From contig OY754470.1 in assembly GCA_963575645.1 (NCBI GenBank), positions 32,222,501 to 32,286,500 on the forward strand: a stretch of DNA of 64,000 nucleotides. Reading direction: 5' to 3'. The stretch comes from Xanthostigma xanthostigma (lineage: Eukaryota > Arthropoda > Insecta > Raphidioptera > Raphidiidae). Under the pieces are notes generated by a model. The model made no database searches. It worked only from the letters and a program-made list of their open reading frames with translations, and was not told the origin of the DNA. The position numbers and the translations under genes are program-made. How positions within the stretch are numbered: position 1 is the first letter of the stretch; the number at the start of each line of letters is the position of its first letter. This document shows positions 1 through 10,576 of the stretch, one piece after another.

Positions 1-165
1 AAATGCAAACTGCATATTAACTATTATTTTAACGCATACACGCAGTTTTTACAAGCTTTATGACAATTAGGTGCAAATGAGTCCTTATAGCCAAAATTGC
101 TTTATTTCATGAGGGTAAGTCTATTTACACTATAACATTCAGGTTTGGATCATTCTCTCATAAGA

Positions 166-330
166 AAATGCAAACTGCATATTTACTATCATTTTAACGC
201 ATACAAGCAGTTTTTACATGCTTTATGACAATTAGGTGCAAATGAGTCTTTATAGGCAAAATTGCTTTATTTCATGAGGGTAAGTCTATTTACACTAAAA
301 CATTCAGGTTTGGATCATTCTCTCATAAGA
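166..330 (+). repeat. Reference satellite monomer (165 bp)
   Basis: This is a full 165-bp monomer, given as a phase reference with the start set at AAATGCAAAC. It carries a short perfect dyad ATGCA-AAC-TGCAT at 168-180 and a second, GCAA-AA-TTGC, at 256-265. It belongs to the subtype with TTTACTATCATTTTAACGC, GCTTTATGAC, TTAGGTGC and CATGAGGG. The 165-bp length is exactly 55 codons, so reading frame is kept from monomer to monomer. In the frame through GAG-TCC-TTA-TAG most monomers carry two stops, TAG there and TAA in CTATAAC. Confidence 0.95.
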
Positions 331-494
331 AAATGCAAACTGCATATTTACTATCATTTTCACGCAGACAAGCAGTTTTCACATGTTTTACGCAATTAGG
401 TGGAAATAAGTTCTTAAAGACAAAATTGTTTTATTCCACAAAGGTAAGTCTACTTTCACTATAACATTCAGGTTTGGATCATTCTCTCATAAGA
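331..494 (+). repeat. Monomer subfamily K example (TTAAAG, GTGGAAATAAG)
   Basis: This is a distinct and frequently repeated subfamily. Its diagnostic features are CACGCAGAC, TTTTCACATGTTTTACG, AGGTGGAAATAAG, CTTAAAG in place of CTTATAG, AAATTGTTTTATT, CACAAAGG and CTACTTTCAC. The TTATAG to TTAAAG change removes one of the two frame-breaking stops, which is why most short open frames in the array sit on this type. This example is 164 bp because the ACGACAATT segment has lost two bases nearby and gained none. Close relatives occur near 2,820, 5,460, 13,200, 36,440, 45,480, 59,240 and 63,370. Confidence 0.85.
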
Positions 495-659
495 AAATGC
501 AAACTGCATATTAACCATTATTTTAACGCAGACAAGCAGTTTTTACATGCTTCACGACAATTGCGTGTAAATGAGTCCTTAAGGGCAAAATTGCGTTATT
601 TTACAAAGGTAAGTCTATTTTCACTATAACATTCAGGTTTGGATCATTCTCTCATAAGA
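495..659 (+). repeat. Monomer subfamily N example (CTTCACGACAATTGCGTG)
   Basis: This 165-bp monomer of a second subfamily is recognised by ATTAACCATTATTTTAACGCAGAC, read here in two parts, CTTCACGACAATTGCGTG and TTATTTTACAAAGG. In most members the sequence is TTGC-GT-GCAA, a 10-bp inverted repeat, for example at 1,221-1,230; this particular copy has GTGTAA. The N type often follows a K-type monomer directly, suggesting that K-N dimers were amplified together. The GCGTTATT variant of this type marks a cassette found at about 24,490, 30,580, 36,345 and 41,455. Confidence 0.85.
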
Positions 660-824
660 AAATGCAAACTGCATATTAACCATTATTTTAACGCATACAG
701 GCAGTTTTTACATGCTTTATGACAATTAGGGGCAAATGAGTCCTTATAGGCAAAATTGCTTTATTTCATTAAGGTAAGTCTATTTACACTATAACATTCA
801 GGTTTGGATCATTCTCTCATAAGA
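660..824 (+). repeat. Monomer subfamily G example (TTAGGGGC, CATACAGGCAG)
   Basis: This 165-bp monomer of a third subfamily is recognised by ACGCATAC, GCTTTATGACAATTAGGGGC and TTTCATTAAGG or TTTCATGAAGG. It usually follows an N-type monomer. This copy carries the rarer CATACAGGCAG variant, which recurs at about 6,466 and 11,570 and helps tie 331-1,730 to the 5.1-kb unit copies. Confidence 0.85.
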
Positions 825-1809
825 AAACGCAAACTGCATATTAACCATTATTTTAACGCTGACAAGCAGTTTTTACATGCTTTACGACAATTGCGTGCAA
901 ATGAGTCCTTATAGGCAAAAGTGCTTTATTTCATGAGGGTTAGTCTATTTACACTATAACATTCAGGTTTGGATCATTCGCTCATAAGAAAATGCAAACT
1001 GCATATTTACTATCATTTTCACGCAGACAAGCAGTTTTCACATGTTTTACGACAGTAAGGTGAAATTAAGTCCTTAAAGGCAAAATTGTTATATTTCACT
1101 AAGGTAAGTCTACTTTCACTATAATATTCAGGGTTGGATCATTCTCTCATAAGAAAATGCAAAATGCATATTAACCATTATTTTAACGCAGACAAGCAGT
1201 TTTTAAATGCTTCACGACAATTGCGTGCAAATAAGTCCTTATAGGCAAAATTGCATTATTTTACAAAGGTAAGTCTATTTATATTATAACATTCAGGTTT
1301 GGATCATTTTCTCAAAAGATAATGCAAACTGATCATTTCCTATTATTTTCACGCAGTCAAGCAGTTTTTACATGCTTCACGACAATTGCGTGCAAATGAG
1401 TCCTTATAAGCAAAATTGCTTTATTTCATGAGGGTAAGTCTATTTACACTATAACATTCAGGTTTGGATCATTCTCTCATAAGAAAATGCAAACTGCATA
1501 TTAACCATTATTTTAACGCATACAAGCAGTTTTTACATGCTTTATGACAATTAGAGGCAAATGGGTCCTTATAGGCAAAATTGCTTTATTTCATGAAGGT
1601 AAGTCTATTTACACTATAACATTCAGGTTTGGATCATTCTCTCATAAGAAAATGCAAACTGCATATTAACCATTATTTTAACGCAACAAGCAGTTTATAC
1701 ATGCTTTACGACAATTAGGTGCAAATGAGTCCTTAAAGGAAAAATTGTTTTATTTCACAATGGTAAGTCTACTTTCACTATAACATTCAGGTTTGGATCA
1801 TTCTCTTAT

Positions 1810-3740
1810 AAGAAAATGCAAACTGCATATTAACCATTATTTTAACGCAGACAAGCAGTTTTTAAATGCTTCACGACAATTGCGTGCAAATGAGTCCTTA
1901 TAAGCAAAATTGCTTTATTTCATGAGGGTAAGTCTATTTACACTATAACATTCAGGTTTGGATCATTCTCTCATAAGAAAATGCAAACTGAATATTGACT
2001 ATCATTTTCACGCAGACAAAGAGTTTTTACATGGTTTACGACAATTAGGTGCAAATAAGTCCTTAAAGGAAAAATGGTTTTATTTCACTATGGTAATTCT
2101 ACTTTCACTATAACATTCAGGTTTGGATCATTCTCTCATAAGAAAACGCAAATTGCATATTAACCATTATTTTAACACAGACAAGCAGTTTTTACATGCT
2201 TCACGACAATTGCGTGCAAATGAGTCCTTATAGGCAAAATTGCTTTATTTTACAAAGGTAAGTCTATTTGCACTATAACTTTCAGGTTTGGATAATTCTC
2301 TCATAAGAAAATGCAAACGGCATAATAACCATTATTTTAACGCATACAAGCAGTTTTTACAAGCTTTATGACAATTAGGTGCAAATGAGTCCTTATAGGC
2401 AAAATTGCTTTATTTCATGAGGGTAAGTCTATTTACACTATAACATTCAGGTTTGGATCATTCTCTCATAAGAAAATGCAAACTGCATATTTTCTATCAT
2501 TTTAACGCATACAAGCAGTTTTTACATGCTTTATGACAATTAGGTGCAAATGAGTCTTTATAGGCAAAATTGCTTTATTTCATGTGGGTTAGTCTATTTA
2601 CACTATAACATTCAGGTTTGGATCATTCTCTCATAAGAAAATGCAAACTGCATATTAACCATTATTTTAACGCATACAAGCAGTTTTTACATGCTTTATG
2701 ACAATTAGATGCAAATGAGTCCTTATAGGCAAAATTGCTTTATTTCATTAAGGTAAGTCTATTTACACTATAACATTCAGGTTTGGATCATTCTCTCATA
2801 AGAAAATGCAAACTGCATATTTACTATCATTTTCACGCAGACAAGCAGTTTTCACATGTTTTACGACAATTAGGTGGAAATAAGTCCTTAAAGGCAAAAT
2901 TGTTTTATTTCACAAAGGTAAGTCTATTTTCACTATAACATTCAGGTTTGGATCATTCTCTCATAAGAAAATGCAAACTGCATATTAACCATTATTTTAA
3001 CGCATACAAGCAGTTTTTACATGCTTTATGACAATTAGGGGCAAATGAGTCCTTATAGGCAAAATTGCTTTATTTCATTAAGGTAAGTCTATTTACACTA
3101 TAACATTCAGGTTTGGATATTTCTCTCATTAGAAAATGCAAACTGCATATTAACCATTATTTTAACGCTGACAAGCAGTTTTTACATGCTTTACGACAAT
3201 TAGGTGCAAATAAGGCCTTATAGGCAAAAGTGCTTTATTTCATGAGGGTGAGTCTATTTACACTATAACATTCAGGTTAGGATCATTCCCTCATAAGAAA
3301 ATGCAAACTGCATATTTACTATCATTTTCACGCAGACAAGCAGTTTTCACATGTTTTACGACAATTAGGTGTAAATAAGTCCTTAAAGGCAAAATTGTTT
3401 TATTTCACAAAGGTAAGTCTACTCTTACTATAACATTCAGGTTTGGATCATTCTCTCATAAGAAAATGCAAACTGCATATTAACCATTATTTTAACGCAG
3501 ACAAGCAGTTTTTATATGCTTCACGACAATTGCGTGCAAATGAGTCCTTATAAGCAAAATTGCTTTATTTTACAAAGGTAAGTCTATTTACACTATAAAA
3601 TTCAGGTTTGGATCCTTATCTCATAAGAAAATGCAAACTGCATATTAACCATTATTTTAACGCATACAAGCAGTTTTTACATGCTTTATGACAATTAGGG
3701 GCAAATGAGTCCTTATAGGCAAAATTGCTTTATTTCATGA
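1810..3740 (+). repeat. Satellite block shared with about 15,150-17,250
   Basis: The sequence of monomer variants is the same as in about 15,150-17,250. Over most of it the offset is 13,506 bp, measured from TATTTGCACT (2,265 and 15,771) and from the GGATCC variant (3,610 and 17,116). One additional monomer is present in the downstream copy near 15,300-15,470. Marks include ACATGGTTTACG, TTTTCTATC, CATGTGGG, AATAAGGCC and CATTCCCTC. Scattered substitutions separate the copies. After about 3,740 the two diverge. Confidence 0.75.
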
Positions 3741-4740
3741 GGGTAAGTCTATTTACACTATAACGTTCAGGTTTGAATCATTCTCTCATAAGAAAATGCA
3801 AACTGCATATTTGCTATCATTTTCACGCAGACAAGCAGTTTTTACATGCTTCACGACAATTGCGTGCAAATGAGTCCTTATAGGCAAAATTGCTTTATTT
3901 TACAAAGGTAAGTTTACTTAAACTATAACATTCAGGTTTGGATCATTCTCTCATAAGAAAATGCAAACTGCATATTATACATTATTTTAACGCATACAAG
4001 CAGTTTTTACATGCTTTATGACAATTAGGGGCAAATGAGTCCTTATAGGCAAAATTGCTTTATTTTACAAAGGTAAGTCTATTTACACTATAACATTCAG
4101 GTTTGGATCATTCTCTCATAAGAAAATGCAAACTGCATATTAACCATTATTTAAACGCAGACAAGCAGTTTTCACATGCTTTACGACAATTAGGTGCAAA
4201 TGAATCTTTATAGGCAAATATGCTTTATTTCATGAGGGTAAGTCTATTTACACTATAACGTTCAGGTTTGAATCATTCTCTCATAAGAAAATGCAAACTG
4301 CATATTTACTATCATTTTCACGCAGACAAGCAGTTTTTACATGCTTCACGACAATTGCGTGCAAATGAGTCCTTATAGGCAAAATTGCTTTATTTTACAA
4401 AGGTAAGTTTACTTAAACTATAACATTCAGGTTTGGATCATTCTCTCATAAGAAAATGCAAACTGCATATTAACGATTATTTTAACGCATACAAGCAGTT
4501 TTTACAAGCTTTATGACAATTAGGTGCAAATGAGTCCTTATAGGCAAAATTGCTTTATTTTATGAGGGTTAGTCTATTTACACTATAACATTTAGGTTTG
4601 GATCATTCTCTCATAAGAAAATGCAAACTGCATATTTACTATCATTTTAACGCATACAAACAGTTTTTACATGCTTTATGACAATTAGGTGCAAATGAGT
4701 CCTTATAGGCAAAATAGCTTTATTTCATTAAGGTTAGTCT

Positions 4741-5472
4741 ATTTACACTATAACATTCAGGTTTGAATCTCTCTCACATAAGAAAATGCAAACTGCATAT
4801 TAACCATTATTTTAACGCTGACAAGCAGTTTTTACATGCTTTACGACAATTAGGGGCAAATGAGTCCTTATAGGCAAAAGTGCTTTATTTCATAAGGGTA
4901 AGTCTATTTATACTATAACATTCAGGTTTGGATCATTTTCTCATAAGAAAATGCAAGTTCATATTACCATTATTTTAATGCAGACAAGCAGTTTTTACAT
5001 GCTTTATGACAATTAGGGGCAAATGAGTCCTTATAGGCAAAATAGCTTTATTTCATTAAGGTTAGTCTATTTACACTATAACATTCAGGTTTGAATCTCT
5101 CTCACATAAGAAAATGCAAACTGCATATTAACCATTATTTTAACGCTGACAAGCAGTTTTTACATGCTTTACGACAATTAGGTGGAAATGAGTCCTTATA
5201 GGCAAAAGTGCTTTATTTCATGAGGGTCAGTCTATTTACACTATAACATTCAGGTTTGGATCATTCTCTCATAAGAAAACGCAAACTGCATATTAACCAT
5301 TATTTTAACGCTGACAAGCAGTTTTTACATGCTTTACGACAATTAGGTGGAAATGAGTCCTTATAGGCAAAAGTGCTTTATTTCATGAGGGTCAGTCTAT
5401 TTACACTATAACATTCAGGTTTGGATCATTCTCTCATAAGAAAATGCAAACTGCATATTTACTATCATTTTC
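4741..5472 (+). repeat. Mixed satellite block with a deleted monomer, recopied at about 18,290
   Basis: This block contains the unusual ATCTCTCTCACATAAG variant at about 4,768 and again near 5,095, and a shortened monomer starting ATGCAAGTTCATATT near 4,951. The sequence from about 4,950 to 5,630 reappears at about 18,290-18,960, with an offset of 13,341 bp measured at AAATAGCTTT (5,040 and 18,381). Two adjacent near-identical monomers with CATGAGGGTCAG (about 5,105-5,435) show a single-monomer duplication. Confidence 0.7.
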
Positions 5473-8400
5473 ACGCAGACAAGCAGTTTTCACATGTTTT
5501 ACGACAATTAGGTGGAAATAAGTCCTTAAAGGCAAAATTGTTTTATTCCACAAAGGTAAGTCTACTTTCACTATAACATTCAGGTTTGGATCATTCTCTC
5601 ATAAGAAAATGCAAACTGCATATTAACCATTATTTTAACGCAGACAAGCAGTTTTTACATGCTTCACGACAATTGCGTGCAAATGAGTACTTAAGGGCAA
5701 AATTGCGTTATTTTTCAAAGGTAAGTCTATTTTCACTATAACATTCAGGTTTGGATCATTCTCTCATAAGAAAATGCAAACTGCATATTAACCATTATTT
5801 TAACGCATACAAGCAGTTTTTACACGCTTTATGACAATTAGGGGCAAATGAGTTCTTATAGGAAAAATTGCTTTATTTCATTAAGGTAAGTCTATTTACA
5901 CTATAACATTCAGGTTTAGGTCATTCTCTCATAAGAAAACGCAAACTGCATATTAACCATTATTTTAACGCTGACAAGCAGTTTTTACATGCTTTACGAC
6001 AATTAGGTGCAAATGAGTCCTTATAGGCAAAAGTGCTTTATTTCATGAGGGTAAGTCTATTTACACTATAACATTCAGGTTTGGATCATTCTCTCATACG
6101 AAAATGCAAACTGCATATTTACTATCATTTTCACGCAGACAAGCAGTTTTCACATGTTTTACGACAATTAGGTGGAAATAAGTCCTTAAAGGTAAAATTG
6201 TTTTATTCCACAAAGGTAAGTCTACTTTCACTATAACATTCAGGTTTGGATCATTCTCTCATAAGAAAATGCAAACTGCATATTAACCAGTATTTTAACG
6301 CAGACAAGCAGTTTTTACATGCTTCACGACAATTGCGTGCAAATGAGTTCTTAAGGGCAAAATTGCGTTATTTTACAAAGGTAAGTCTATTTTCACTATA
6401 ACATTCAGGTTTGGATCATTCTCTCATAAGAAAATGCAAACTGCATATTAACCAGTATTTTAACGCATACAGGCAGTTTTTACATGCTTTATGACAATTA
6501 GGGGCAAATGAGTCCTTATAGGCAAAATTGCTTTATTTCATTAAGGTACATCTATTTACACTATAAGAATTCAGGTTTGGATCATTCTCTCATAAGAAAA
6601 CGCAAACTGCATATTAACCATTATTTTAACGCTGACAAGCAGTTTTTACATGCTTTACGACAATTAGGTGCAAATGAGTCCTTATAGACAAAAGTGCTTT
6701 ATTTCATGAGGGTAAGTCTATTTACACTATAACATTCAGGATTGGATCATTCTCTCATAAGAAAATGCAAACTGCATATTTACTATCATTTTCACGCAGA
6801 CAAGCAGTTTTCACATGTTTTACGACAATAAGGTGGAAATAAGTCCTTAAAGGCAAAATTGTTATATTTCACAAAGGTAAGTCTACTTTCACTATAATAT
6901 TCAGGGTTGGATCATTCTCTCATAAGAAAATGCAAACTGCATATTAACCATTATTTTAACGCAGACAAGCAGTTTTTAAATGCTTCACGACAATTGCGTG
7001 CAAATGAGTCCTTATAGGCAAAATTGCTTTATTTTACAAAGGTAAGTCTAATTATATTATAACATTCAGGTTTGGACCATTTTCTCAAAAGATAATGCAA
7101 ACTGATCATTTCCTATTATTTTCACGCAGTCAAGCAGTTTTTACATGCTTCACGACAATTGCGTGCAAATGAGTCCTTATAAGCAAAATTGCTTTATTTC
7201 ATGAGGGTAAGTCTATTTACACTATAACATTCAGGTTTAGATCATTCTCTCATAAGAAAATGCAAACTGCATATTAACCATTATTTTAACGCATACAAGC
7301 AGTTTTGCTTTATGACAATTAGAGGCAAATGGGTCCTTATAGGCAAAATTGCTTTATTTCATGAAGGTTAGTCTATTTACACTATAACATTCAGGTTTAG
7401 ACCATTCTCTCATAAGAAAATGCAAACTGCATATTAACCATTATTTTAACGCAACAAGCAGTTTTTACATGCTTTACGACAATTAGGTGCAAATGAGTCC
7501 TTATAGGCAAAATTGCTTTATTTCACAAAGGTAAGTTTACTTACACTATAACATTCAGGTTTGGATCATTCTCTCATAAGAAAATGCAAATTGCATATTA
7601 ACCATTATTTTAACGCAGACAAGCAGTTTTTACATGCTTCACGACAATTGCGTGCAAATGAGTCGTTATAAGCAAAATTGCTTTATTTCATGAGAGTAAG
7701 TCTATTTACACTATAACAATCAGGTTTGGATCATTCTCTCATAAGAAAATGCAAACTGCATATTAACCATTATTTTAACGCAACAAGCAGTTTTTACATG
7801 CTTTACGACAATTAGGTGCAAATGAGTCCTTATAGGCAAAATTGTTTTATTTCACAAAGGTAAGTCTACTTTCACTATAATATTCAGGGTTGGATCATTC
7901 TTTCATAACAAAATGCAAACTGCATATTAACCATTATTTTAACGCAGACAAGCAGTTTTTAAATGCTTTACGACAATTAGGTGCAAATGAGTCCTTATAG
8001 GCAAAAGTGTTTTATTTCATGAAGGTAAGTCTTTTTACACTGTAACATTCAGGTTTGGACCATTCTCTTATAAGAAAATGCAAACTGCATATTTACTATC
8101 ATTTTCACGCAGACAAGCAGTTTTCACATGTTTTACGACAATTAGGTGGAAATAAGTCCTTAAAGGCAAAATTGTTTATTTCACAAAGGTAGATCTACTT
8201 TCACTATAACATTCAGGTTTGGATCATTCTCTCATAAGAAAATGCAAACTGCATATTAACCATTATTTTAACGCAACTAGCAGTTTTTACATGCTTTACG
8301 ACAATTAGGTGCAAATGAGTCCTTATAGGCAAAATTGTTTTATTTCACAAAGGTAAGTCTACTTTCACTATAATATTCAGGGTTGGATCATTCTTTCATA

Positions 8401-10576
8401 ACAAAATGCAAACTGCATATTAACCATTATTTTAACGCAGACAAGCAGTTTTTACATGCTTCACGACAATTGTATGCAAATGAGTCCTTATAGGCAAAAT
8501 TGCTTTATTTTACAAAGGTAAGTCTATTTTCACTATACCATTCAGGTTTGGATCATTCTCTCATAAGAAAATGCAAACTGCATATTAACCATTATTTTAA
8601 CGCACACAAGCAGTTTTTACATGCTTTATGACAATTAGGGGCAAATAAGTCCTTTTAGGCAAAATTGCTTATTTCATTAAGGTTAGTCTATTTACACTAT
8701 AACATTCAGGTTTGGATCATTCTCTCATAAATAAATGCAAACTGCATATTAACCATTATTTTAACGCTGACAAGCAGTTTTTACATGCTTTACGACAATT
8801 AGGTGCAAATGAGTCCTTATAGGCAAAATTGCTTTATTTTACAAAGGTAAGTATACTTAAACTATAACATTCAGGTTTCGATCATTCTCTCATAAGAAAA
8901 TGCAAACTGCATATTAACGATTATTTTAACGCATACAAGCAGTTTTTACAAGCTTTATGACAATTAGGTGCAAATGAGTCCTTATAGGCAAAATTGCTTT
9001 ATTTTACAAAGGTAAGTCTATTTTCACTATACCATTCAGGTTTGGATCATTCTCTCATAAGAAAATGCAAACTGCATATTAACCATTATTTTAACGCTGA
9101 CAAGCAGTTTTTACATGCTTTACGACAATTAGGTGCAAATGAGTCCTTATAGGCAAAATTGCTTTATTTTACAAAGGTAAGTATACTTAAACTATAACAT
9201 TCAGGTTTCGATCATTCTCTCATAAGAAAATGCAAACTGCATATTAACGATTATTTTAACGCATACAAGCAGTTTTTACAAGCTTTATGACAATTAGGTG
9301 CAAATGAGTCCTTATAGGCAAAATTGCTTTATTTAATGAGGGTAAGTCTATTTACACTATAACATTCAGGTTTAGATCATTCTCTCATAAGAAAATGCTA
9401 ACTGCATATTAACCATTATTTTAACGCATACAAGCAGTTTTTACATGCTTTATGACAATTAGAGGCAAATGGGTCCTTATAGGCAAAATGGCTTTATTTC
9501 ATGAAGGTTAGTCTATTTACACTATAACATTCAGGTTTGGATCATTCTCTCATAAGAAAATGCAAACTGCATATTAACCATTATTTTAACGCAACAAGCA
9601 GTTTTTACATGCTTTACGACAATTAGGTGCAAATGAGTCCTTATAGGCAAAATTGCTTTATTTCACAAAGGTAAGTTTACTTACACTATAACATTCAGGT
9701 TTGGATCATTCTCTCATAAGAAAATGCAAATTGCATATTAACCATTATTTTAACGCAGACAAGCAGTTTTTACATGCTTCACGACAATTGCGTGCAAATG
9801 AGTCCTTATAAGCAAAATTGCTTTATTTCATGAGAGTAAGTCTATTTACACTATAACATTCAGGTTGGGATCATTCTCTCTTAAGAAAATGCAAACTGCA
9901 TATTAGCCATTATTTTAACGCAGCAAGCAGTTTTTACATGCTTTACGACAATTAGGTGCAAATGAGTCCTTATAGACAAAATTGTTTTATTTCATAAAAG
10001 TAAGTCTACTTTCACTATAATATTCAGGGTTGGATCATTCTCTCATAAGAAAATTCAAACTGCATATTAACCATTATTTTAACGCAGACAAGCAGTTTTT
10101 AAATGCTTCACGACAATTGCGTGCAAATGAGTCCTTATAAGCAAAATTGCTTTATTTCATGAGGGTAAGTCTATTTACACTATAACATTCAGGTTTGGAT
10201 CATTATCTCATAAGAAAATGCAAACTGCATATTAACTATTATTTTAACGCATACACGCAGTTTTTACAAGCTTTATGACAATTAGGTGCAAATGAGTCCT
10301 TATAGGCAAAATTGCTTTATTTCATGAGGGTAAGTCTATTTACACTATAACATTCAGGTTTGGATCATTCTCTCATAAGAAAATGCAAACTGAATATTGA
10401 CTATCATTTTCACGCAGACAAGCAGTTTTTACATGGTTTACGACAATTAGGTGCAAATAAGTCCTTAAAGAAAAAATTGTTTTATTTCACAATGGTAAGT
10501 CTACTTTCACTATAACATTCAGGTTTGGATCATTTTCTCATAAGAAAATGCAAATTGCATATTAACCATTATTTTA
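5473..10576 (+). repeat. Higher-order repeat unit A (5,104 bp, 31 monomers)
   Basis: This is the first of two adjacent copies of a 5,104-bp unit. The offset is constant along the unit, measured at GAGTACTTAAGGGC (GTAC at 5,687 and 10,791), at the unique GAATTC (6,567 and 11,671) and at CAGGTTGGGA (9,861 and 14,965). By eye, the copies are almost identical; the one substitution I noticed is CATAAAAG near 9,993 against CACAAAAG near 15,097. Internal oddities such as the shortened AGCAGTTTTGCTTTATGAC monomer near 7,302 are shared. The boundary is placed where the 5-prime ends of the units begin to agree (ACGCAGACAAGCAGTTTTC). Confidence 0.92.
8735..9334 (+). repeat. 330-bp tandem duplication nested in unit A
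   Basis: The stretch 8,735-9,004 recurs at 9,065-9,334. It is marked by GTATACTTAAAC at 8,851 and 9,181, an offset of 330 bp or two monomers. The same doubling is present in unit B near 13,840-14,440, so it happened before the 5.1-kb duplication. The shared ACAAGCTTTATGAC monomers carry a HindIII-type AAGCTT. Confidence 0.8.

Larger units (their letters stand above)
331..1730 (+). repeat. Partial extra copy of the 5.1-kb higher-order unit
   Basis: The order of variant monomers here matches about 6,103-7,503 at an offset of 5,772-5,773 bp. Shared rare marks are CATACAGGCAG (694 and 6,466), GTTATATTTCAC or CACT (1,088 and 6,861) and GATCATTTCC (1,331 and 7,104). The two copies differ at scattered bases, so this relationship is older than that between 5,473-10,576 and 10,577-15,680. 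The match fades after about 1,730. Confidence 0.75.
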
